Below, one piece after another: positions 55,635-64,000 of a DNA stretch of 64,000 bases (positions within the stretch are counted from its first letter, which is position 1; each line of letters starts with the position of its first letter). The stretch comes from Marsupella aquatica (lineage: Eukaryota > Marchantiophyta), in the NCBI GenBank assembly GCA_973895155.1, contig OZ316893.1, positions 18,662,001 to 18,726,000 on the forward strand, given 5' to 3'. Under the pieces are notes generated by a model. It was not told the origin of the DNA. It searched no databases and saw only the letters and a program-made list of their open reading frames with translations. Made by a program: the position numbers and the translations under genes.

Positions 55635-55718
55635 CTCATTGAAGATCTTTTGAGCACCAAGTACAACCTCAATAGATAATCAAGAGACATTCCACTTAAC
55701 TCTCCAGGTCCCTCCCCA

Positions 55719-56252
55719 TCACTTCAACGCATCTTTCTTTTGAGTGATAATTGCTCGCCCATGCTTGAGGTATGCAATATAGGCTTTTCCTTGTGCTTTC
55801 TTCACCTTCTCAAGTTCCTCTTTTCTTGCTTGCCAAACAATCCAAATCTTTTGGTCCTTCAACATAGGTCTGTTAGCCATGACCTTTGTCTTCTCAAATA
55901 CACCAATGAATCTCACCAAGATAGGACGGAAAAAACCCTGATTTCTTTTGCCAATCCTATAAGCTTGCAACACTGGGGGCTCATGCACTTTCAATTGTGC
56001 TTAAAGAAAATAATTGACTACCTCATTGATGTTCTCTTTCTCTATCTCAGGCAGACCTGACATCTTACACTTGTTGGCACTTGCTTGCTGCTCCCTTTTC
56101 TCCTCATTAGCTTCTTTTCTCACCTTCTCTTGGGCCTCCATGAGCACAATGTGTGATCGTTTGGCAGCTTTTGCATAAGTTTTGAACTTCTCCTCAATCT
56201 CCTCTACTGCCTCGTGCAATACTGAAATTTCAAGGCACATAGTCTTCTGCAT
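55719..56252 (-). pseudogene. LINE-B1 ORF1: coiled coil plus Transposase_22-like domain
   Basis: Two adjacent minus-strand frames. The first is a heptad-rich coiled coil (VLHEAVEEIEEKFKTYAKAAKR) leading into MSGLPEIEKENINEVVNYF. The second is AYRIGKRNQGFFRPILVRF...WQARKEELEKVKKAQGKAYI. The order coiled coil, I/MSGLPE, RPILVRF matches the animal-type L1 ORF1 (RRM plus C-terminal domain), not the DUF4283/CCHC type of LINE-A. A stop near 55995 separates the frames. Confidence 0.65.
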
Positions 56253-56514
56253 ATCTTGAAACTATGATGTAAGCAATAAGAGTTGCTTGCCACTCTCTTG
56301 AGTCTAAGATTGAAGCTCTGCAAATAGCCTCTGCTGCTTTACATTTTCATGCTAGCCTGAATTTCAGAGCTCTCAGCCACAACCAAGACTTTTTAAAGCA
56401 AAATCTTTGAATGGGAACTTTCATTGGTTGCCATCTCTTCCGTGTGCAAGTAAACTCTGGTCACAAAATGTGGATCAAGTTTCAGCTCAAACCATAGCCG
56501 GCAACCCCTCCGAT

Positions 56515-57790
56515 TCAACATGTTTCAATCCCAAATCTAGAAACTGAAACCAGGAACAGCAGCTTGCAAATAGCAAAACACACATCAAATGAAGTTGACT
56601 TGAGCTGAAAATTGGTTAGGCAAGCATTTGCAATGTTGTTCACGCACTGACCAAGTTTCAACTCAAACCATAGCCAGCAGCCCCTCCGATTTGACGTGAA
56701 TTTCAATCCCAAATCTAGAACCTGAAACCGGGAACAGCAGCTTGCGGACAGCAAAACCGAGAGCAAAACAAATGCCAGACCTAGTGAACAAAGAGGGATG
56801 TAGTCTTGCCTGATTGCATTCTCTGCCAAAATTCTAGATGGTTGGATGAACTCTTCACGACGTGATTGTTGATGTACCCTTGCTCTAGCACACTCCTCAT
56901 CAAACCATGCCTTCATGCTTTGCTTCCTAGGAGGTGGGTGGAGAAAGTACATGATGCTGCCTTTGCTATCACTTGTGAAAGCTCTATCTCATTAGAGGTA
57001 TGGAGAAGATGTTCAAAGTTGATCTTGAAAATGAATTCTCCCTCAGGATCTAAAAAAAGAGGCTGAGGTAGGGACTTTTTATGAGCTTTGGCTGGCATTG
57101 TGAGCGCCAGGTTGAGATGGAACAAAAGTGGCAAATGCAAGAACTCAGGCTGTGAGGGTAATATCCTAAAGTCACTGATTTTACTAGCAGAGGTAGGTGA
57201 TGCAAGAAGATAGTCAATGGTGCAAATAGCCTTGTGCTAAATGTGAAGCCTACAGATTGAGGAAATTTGGCAATTGCATTGATGATCCTAGGACCACAGA
57301 TGGCTCTAAATCTAAGAAAGAGAGGAGACATTTGATTCACTTGTGAATCTTGAGAATATCTAGACCAGTATTCTTCACCTTCATCATCATCAGACCAGAA
57401 GCAAGTATCTAGTGTGTGAGTGCAAAGAGTTTGTTTATCTTGAATCCGTGCATTGAAATCCCCAAACACCCAAACATCACCATTGCCCTGGATTGTATGC
57501 AGGTACTCTATGACATAATGAAATGGGTTCATTCTATGCAACACACCATTTGCATAAATATGTATATCCAATGGAGCCCAATAGGAAGCAACTAAGTAGG
57601 ATGGAGTACCTTTGATGTGGATTTTTGAGCATCATGAACTGATTGTTAGGATCCTTGTATGCAATGGATACCAATGCTTGCCATTGTTGCTTTGTCTAGA
57701 TTGCTATGCCTCCAAATCCCCTTCCAACTTTGAATCTCTTCTCATTGAAGATGGACTCTGCCCAATGAAACCCTGGAATGGTTGGTAGTC
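56515..57790 (-). pseudogene. LINE-B2: endonuclease and linker remnants
   Basis: Minus-strand pieces: GDVWVFGDFNARIQDKQ (about 57450), a conserved endonuclease motif; PPPRKQSMKAWFDEECARAR (about 56920), the usual linker after the endonuclease; and an endonuclease start near 57700-57790. A direct duplication of about 180 bp occurs at 56470-56560 and 56655-56745 (TTTCAACTCAAACCATAGCCAGCA). RT was not found. Confidence 0.6.
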
Positions 57791-57830
57791 ACAATCACCA
57801 TTGGATAATCAATTTTATGTTGTGTGATAG

Positions 57831-58020
57831 GTAAACTCAGCTGACTAGTGAGCCTCTTTGATGGAAGGTGATTGGGTCACATCTTCAGACATCTACTTGA
57901 TGGTAAGTGTCACATCTTCAGACATTTACTTGATGGTAAGGTAAACTCAGCTGACTCACTAGCCTCTTTGATGGAAGGTGATTGGGTCACATCTTCAGAC
58001 ATTTACTTGATGGTAAGCCA
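57831..58020 (+). repeat. Tandem duplication, 110-bp unit with an inner 38-bp duplication
   Basis: GTAAACTCAGCTGACT...TTTACTTGATGGTAAG starts at 57831 and again at 57941. The inner TCACATCTTCAGACAT(T/C)TACTTGATGGTAAG occurs three times. Confidence 0.9.
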
Positions 58021-59571
58021 ACGCCTTTGCCCCTATGGGTTTTATCTTTGTTAACCTTCCATGTTGTGATAGTGGACTTTGCCCCATCAAGTGAAGATTT
58101 CCCACACCAACTTCTCTAGCTAAGAAGAATGATCAAAGCGATGGAGATGGAGGACATATGGAGATGGAGGACATCAGTTTAGTGTGACATCCAATCAAAC
58201 AAATTTCTTACATATCTTACTCTGCTTCATCTTACACTATAGATCTTACAAATAATTTTCCCTTCTTTGAGTTGGCTCCTTGACACCAATCTGAACAATA
58301 CGAACCACATCAATGACTGTAGAGGTGAGAGAATTGCACTGGCCATCAAAGTTATCCTGGACGGTGTGTTACTAGTGCTTAGAGCCTCATGCTTCCTTGA
58401 CTCATGTTCAAGTAGGCTGCAGAATCCATCCCACAATTTTTCTTGATTCCCGATTCTTGTACGAAGACTCAAGAGGGGCTGCTGAACGTCGTTTGTTGAC
58501 TAGTGTAAACTCAATTACACCCTCCAGTAACGAAAGTTGCCTCGGAAACTGCGAAGGGTGTTAAACCCTGGTGACATCAGCTGCAACCCACGGCGAAGAC
58601 TTCACAACGGTAGATCAATATATTATAGCAGTTCCCTACATGCAAGCTGTGTGGATGGAACTATCCATTGAGGTCTAAGCAGATAGAGCTCCCAGACAAA
58701 CAGTGTAAGACGTGTGTGGCAGGCAGTTTGGATGACAGCCTCCATCTAACACTTTAGCTTCATCCGTCTGCGAGATATCGTTGAGATCTCGAGATCAAAG
58801 TTCCCACTCTTCAAGCAGGGACCAAAACTTGTCCGGGAAGTGCACATTAGTGGCAATGACTGTTTTGCATTGGAAAATAAAATATTTTTGCAGTCTCCTC
58901 CACGGAAGGTGCATGGAAACAAGGTGTATGGATGGAACTCCCTTTCTTTCCCACAGTTTGACACCTAACATTCCAGAAGGAGTAGATGCTTGTGTTCGAT
59001 CTATTGAAAGTTCCATTCAAAAGCCATTTTCTTTGCTTTACAACCCAGTTGCCCAGTTCATTAGAGAGAGTTGTCTCGCGCCCCTAGATTCCTACCTACA
59101 TTCCTGTGTCTGTTCATACAACCAGTACGGGGTTAGCCTTAGTATATCAGAAAAATAAAGTGAGATCCAAGATCTAAGTCCCATCCTTCAAGCAGGCAGT
59201 AGCTTTAGAATCATCTCCTTAAGCTCTTTCTTTGTACTCTTGGTAATTGTATTCCATCATAAAATAGTTAAATACTCTTTTTTCTTGACCTTTTAAGCTG
59301 CAATCTTTAAATCATAGATAAACTGATTTGTTATAACACGTGCTAAGATTTTCTCCCATTTGTTTGGTGGTTTCAGGTTACCAAGTCGTTCGATCGTGAT
59401 AAGTAGCTAGAAATATTTGGCTCACAATAAGATAAAATGTGTTACTATGAATACATATTATTCAAATGATATAACTATATGGAAAAGACAGAACATACAG
59501 ATGGCGAAAGTATTATAATAATTATTAATTATTATAATTTCTAAAACGGATTGCACTCCTTCATAGATATC
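58021..59571. other. No gene recognised upstream of the host gene's 3' end
   Basis: Short open frames only (for example minus strand 58795-59016, rich in Trp/Arg), with no family signature. It could be decayed LINE or intergenic DNA. Confidence 0.4.
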
Positions 59572-59692
59572 AGGAGTCCATTGATGGAAAGGAACTAGTG
59601 AGAGTTTAAAAGCAAGTCTGTTCATAGATATTAGGAGTCCATTGATGGAAAGGAACTAGTGAGAGTTTAAAAACAAGTCCGACTATAATACA
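59572..59692 (+). repeat. 61-bp tandem duplication
   Basis: CATAGATATCAGGAGTCCATTGATGG... at 59572 recurs at 59633 with about four differences. Confidence 0.93.
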
Positions 59693-59867
59693 TAAAAATG
59701 CAATAAACATTCCCATCGAATTTGACATTTGTGTACTCTGAATCCCATCAACAATTCCTATCATTCCAAGCTGAGATTCGAGATGAAAAGGTTGCATGTA
59801 AAACACCTTAAACCGAGCAGATCAGTAGACAGAAAGAAACGAGCCAGAAGTCATTGCTGATTGATGT

Positions 59868-59873
59868 TTTATT
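59868..59873 (-). terminator. Polyadenylation signal of the UBTD-like gene
   Basis: AATAAA on the minus strand, about 600 bp downstream of the stop codon at 60469-60471. Cleavage is expected near 59845-59855. This is inferred from position. Confidence 0.55.
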
Positions 59874-60468
59874 CCAAATCGTTTTGACAAAATCAGATGG
59901 CATGATGCACAGGCTGAAATCGCAACGTAGAAACACCACACACCCTGTGACTTGCACCCCAAAAGACAAGCTGCACAGAGTACTACGGCAAACTACAGCC
60001 ACAAAGGCACACATAACCTTATCAAAGCATATAACATGAAAACTGACGGGCCAATTCTGGCCCCGTGGAGTATGTTTACAGGAAAGTTGCGGGTTCATGC
60101 GTACGACTGCTGCACCCAGAGCAACATGTCCACCTAGTTTTCCTCAGTCAAGGAAATTTTCACCAAACAGATGTCGTAGTCCACCACGGCTGAGGCTAGT
60201 CAAGAGTTCCCGCTTCTGGGTCCCTTTCCCTCAGATGACTTTCAGTTGACCGTGAGCAACCGGACTTCTGCTTGATGACCTACAATTACGATGGACATGC
60301 CATGCCAGGCGCGATCCATAAGGCTTGGTTTGAGGCCAACAGATCTGTACCTGAATGCTGAACGAATCGAATAAGATCGTTCTAGAAGCGAATAAGATCC
60401 AGGCGACCTTCCAATTTTCACACCAAGACTTCGCAGCCCTGTGAATTGCCGCCGGATGATAGGGAGAA

Positions 60469-63214
60469 TCACGGCTCGTCCTCCTTCAGATTGGTAGGTT
60501 CACTCATCACATACTTCGGTAGGTCATATTTGGCACCTTTCCAATAGAACAAAGTTAGCTACTCCGAATCATGATATGGACAGTTAACTTCTTATGAGAA
60601 GCAAGCCAACACTTTTCCTCGAATACAACAAAGGGATATACAGAACTAGCGAAGCTACAGATAGCTCGTGTGGCCACCATGCATAGAACTGACATGTTAT
60701 GCTATGGTGATGCATCAATCATAAGACTGCATAAAATGACTGATTAAATAGAAGTCATGCTTTATGCCGATGCGGGGCGCGAAGAATCACCCGGGATAGA
60801 AAACAGTGACAAAAAAATCATTCTGCGACTATTTTGGCAGTAGCCTAGCCACATGCTTGGCCAATCGCACCATAGATAGCAAGTTCCCAGCCAAAGGCAA
60901 AAATGCCCTGGGCAGATTCTAGAGATTCGGTGATCACCCGTTCAGATAATTACCTCTTTCATCGTAACAAGTGGACAAATCCTCTGCTGTTACAATGACA
61001 CCAGCACTATCCACAATGAGCTGTGCAAGACTGGTCTCAGCCTCAGCTGCAGCTCGCAAAGCATCCCATATTTCTGTAGCAAAAAAAATTCATACTACTG
61101 AGCAACAGACTCAAAATGCAATACAAGGCTCCTTCTCGTGCCTTAACCAAGACTTCCAATGGGGCTATCCATTTATCTCGACCAACATTTGTATGAGTTC
61201 AGTTGAATTACGGAGCGCAATGCTAAAGCTGTCCAAACCCCACAGCAAATCATTTCCCTTTAAAGGAACTAAAACTTCAATTCTTCACAGTTAACTAGGC
61301 GAAAGCCACTGTCTGTCGGATTGCTTGGACAACCCTAATAACGTCCGCAAAGACAACAAGTACCACACCACATGTTGTCTTCGCATCTGCTAATAGACTC
61401 CTTTCTTAACTCCAAAGAAAAATCAATGCGATAGAAGATACTCTATCCCACCAGATATGGAGGGTCCAGAAAACAAACCTTTCTGGCCCCCGTAATGTGG
61501 TGCTGTGTCCCAGAATTCATCTCGCATCCGTTTCAACTGTGCTCGAGTAATAACTTCTGAATGCTTCCACGGCTTTGGCTTCTTAATCTTCTTTTGATGC
61601 CCTGAAACCAACACGGGGAAGGACGTTAAATCTCTCAGTACATCGACACAACTGATTCGGGATCGAAGAAAATGCCCAAATTTAAGAAGCTGTTTAATTA
61701 TCATACTTCAGAGCAGCTTCCCATATCGAGCTCCGGGCAGCCGCTCTTGGTGAATTATAATATCATACAGCAAAATTTTGGGAGCTTCTACGAAAATCCT
61801 GGCTGATGATGCATTGATCAACACCAGACTCGCTTGCAAATTTACCCAGCAAAAATGCCAAGTGCTACCTTCACTAACGTACAATGAGAACGCCACCCAT
61901 AACAAGGAAATCCACCTCAGTTCCTCAGTATCACATAATGTACAGAGATGCTTCCCTCCAAATGAAGGCAAAAAACTTCACAATCTAGACTTACATGAGT
62001 GTATTTGAGTTCGAAAGGTTTCGTGGAATGTAAATAGCCCTGTCGAATGGGAAGTAGAAAGCAGCAACCAACGTGCACCAATAAAATTCAGTATCAGCAC
62101 AAAAACTGAGAAAATCCAGAACGATCATGCAGAGTATCAAACCCCCATACAGAAGCAGGCGAAGAAAATCGGTTCCATGCCTCTTCATTGCACACAGAAA
62201 GCTATGGGTCTATGGCCTAAAGGCTATGGCACACGCTATGCAAAGTGTGAATTCAAAATCATTACCAGACCAATTCGGTTGCATTCACATGTTGTAGATG
62301 TCGAAGGTGAAATCACCCCATACTTCGCAGCAATCACGAAATAACCCACTATTCTAAGCCTCGTTGTTGAGTTAATTTCATTTTTGGGCTACACTTCCCG
62401 ACTACCATCGAAGGAATTCCTCACCATAGCAGAATGCAAAGTGCCCCTCCATGGCATCCCACTATTCGTCTGCCATGCTAAACCTCTGAACTAGGTTCAT
62501 TGGATTCGCCATTATCATATGGTATTCCTGAATAACCTGTGGGCAACAAACATGTCTGATTCGCGCCCAGGAGCTCGGGTCAAGCAGCATCCTCGCGAGC
62601 TAACAAAGCCGCTTGAGGTAAGCAGACGAATCCATAGATCATCTACAATTGCATCACCACGTTGCGTCCGTCGTCACTAATCCTCAAACGACAGAGTAGA
62701 TTAGAAATAACCCTACAGAGATTCGCGAGTCAAAAAATCCCCATGGCTCCCAATGAGCCGGCCAGTCGTTCCCACAAGATTCATTTCCACGAAAACGAAC
62801 GAATTGCCTGCCTAGCATCTTAACCACCTAAACGGGTAGATGCAGAAAACCGCCAACATGTTGGCCACAAGTCCACACCATCATGGTAACAAAGTACTCA
62901 GCCCGCCGACCCGATTGCCCTTGGCCGTTTCCACAGTTACAATCATCACCCGCAGAGTGTAACCATCAATGATCATCGTCACCGTGCAAATTCAACTCAC
63001 GTACGAAGCGTGCATCAAATGCGGTGATAGAATTATTAACACGCGGTCAACACAATTCCTTCTCGTTGACATGGAAAGAAATGAACAATCCACAAGATTA
63101 TCCCGAATTAAACCAGTCGGCTAGCGAAAAGGGCAGCAGCAAACGTTTAGTCCGCTTCGAGGAGAGAGCTCACTCACCGTCAACGCCTTTCTCCGTGGAT
63201 CCTACACAACCCAT
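60469..63214 (-). CDS. UBTD/DC-UbP-like ubiquitin-domain-associated protein, four coding exons (115 aa)
   Basis: The only clear host gene. Coding exons on the minus strand: 63178-63214, 61479-61601, 60954-61073 and 60469-60536 (348 nt in all), every intron with GT donor, AG acceptor and phase 1. The protein starts MGCVGSTEK: Gly2 suits N-myristoylation and Cys3 palmitoylation, as in plant relatives. It continues KKPKPWKHSEVITRAQLK, EFWDTAPHYGGQ, EIWDALRAAAEAETSL, LIVDSAGVIV, CYDERGAKYDLPKYVMSEP. This is the N-terminal domain of UBTD1/2 (PF16455-like), without the C-terminal ubiquitin-like domain of the animal proteins, as usual for the short plant forms of about 115 aa. The first intron is about 1.6 kb. 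No lesion is seen. The biochemical role in plants is little known; UBTD proteins bind ubiquitin-conjugating enzymes. Confidence 0.93.
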
Positions 63215-63870
63215 TTTTCACCTCCTCTGCCTCCCCTCGTCTGTCACATCGCTTTCTCAATCAAGTCCCTGCCCCTCACCTGTCCTCGCCCGCCAACCGA
63301 TCGCTTTTGATATCTCTGTCTCTCCCTCAACCTCCTGTAAGACACTTTTACTAATCCGAACTTCTGTGCTTCTCCGGTGCAGACCATTTCACTGTTCCAT
63401 CGTTCGTTCTCCACCGCATCATAACTCTCAAATGGTCTTTCCTTGCCCTCTTTTGAACCTTCGTTCTCCACTCTATTCCGCCGCACTACTTCTCCGCGGT
63501 CCTCTAAATGAAGTACGACACTCCCTCTACGATTTACTCGGCAGTCATTGGCACCCACTCACCCGCTCACGCACGCACGAGCGCTCGATGCCAAACCAAA
63601 CCAAACCAAAGCCTCCATCTACAATATCTAATCCGTTCCCAATTGCAGATCGCCTCTGATCATCATCGAGCAGAGAAGAGGGGAGAGGCTCACGCCGGAG
63701 AACATGCACTGGTCATCGATCATCAATCATCAATCATCACCCTTCACAAGTGCAGACGGAATACATCACCTACCACCATCTCTCCCTCCCCATCTCCTCT
63801 TCCAGAGCCGGAGTACTCTCTCACTTTTCCACCTCCCCTCATTCTCCTCGCTCTCACCTTTGTTCGGGTG
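63215..63870 (-). promoter_or_regulatory. 5' UTR/promoter-proximal region of the UBTD-like gene
   Basis: Upstream of the ATG on the minus strand the DNA is purine-rich (GAAG/GAGG words), typical of plant 5' UTRs. The start of transcription was not located. A plus-strand open frame across this region is composition-driven. Confidence 0.4.
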
Positions 63871-63922
63871 GCGTGGTGTGGTGTGGGTGTGGTGTGGTGT
63901 GGGTGTGGTGTGGTGTGGTGTG
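63871..63922 (+). repeat. GGTGTGGTGT simple repeat
   Basis: Alternating GTGG/GTGTG words over about 50 bp. It lies near the presumed start of the UBTD-like transcript. Confidence 0.9.
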
Positions 63923-64000
63923 AAGAAAGGCAGGGAGCCCGAACGACTACACGTCTGCATACAGACCCTTTCCTTTCCAGTTCCCTTTCCCTGCTTCTCG

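Noticed and set aside
63024-63659. Plus-strand 211-codon ORF near the right end
   Set aside because: Lies antisense to the first exon and 5' UTR of the UBTD-like gene; Ser/Pro/Leu composition reflects the CT-rich strand.
1-64000. tRNA, rRNA or organellar DNA
   Set aside because: No cloverleaf with standard A and B boxes or rRNA-like stretch was noticed; the only tRNA-related match is the copia PBS.

Overview
This window is nuclear DNA from a land plant. The evidence is a spliced plant UBTD-type ubiquitin-domain gene, an EDM2-like PHD module, CACTA, Ty1/copia and Ty3/gypsy elements of plant type, and a LINE with plant zf-CCHC and zf-RVT domains. The species cannot be named from the sequence. 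The nested transposons suggest a large, repeat-rich genome. About 59 of the 64 kb is transposon-derived and only one clear host gene is present, at the right edge.

Layout. (1) 1-6339: L1-like LINE (LINE-A1), plus strand, ending in a 17-A tail inside a Ty3/gypsy integrase. (2) 6340-11543: gypsy-1 remnant: integrase, an extra ORF downstream of integrase, polypurine tract, a 610-bp LTR, leader and the start of gag. (3) 11544-45836: a minus-strand copia element acting as host to later insertions. A 24-kb CACTA element (11643-35624) sits in its 3' LTR; an unclassified 3967-bp element X1 (37192-41158) sits in its pol gene; and a 285-bp MITE sits in its integrase. The CACTA itself holds a second X copy (X2), a second MITE copy, an LTR-like block, a gypsy-2 fragment and an EDM2-like PHD gene. 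(4) 45837-50900: gag debris, a 48/144-bp minisatellite, LTR-like sequence, LINE 3' ends and low-complexity coding debris. (5) 51446-57790: two more LINE types on the minus strand, one interrupted by a third MITE copy. (6) 57831-59860: repeats and unassigned DNA. (7) 59868-63900: the UBTD-like host gene, minus strand, four coding exons, 115 aa.

Most interesting: X1 and X2 define a family with clean 5-bp target duplications (GCCAA, GGGCC) and TGT...ACA ends but no LTRs. X1 carries an uninterrupted 803-aa ORF whose N-terminal domain resembles the domain in the two gypsy extra ORFs. Second, the gypsy-2 extra ORF is one 1242-codon frame broken by eight in-frame stops, all TAG, with no frameshift. 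Third, the CACTA carries a nearly intact protein resembling the PHD module of EDM2, a known regulator of transposon chromatin. No search or alignment program was run; family calls come from motifs read by eye.
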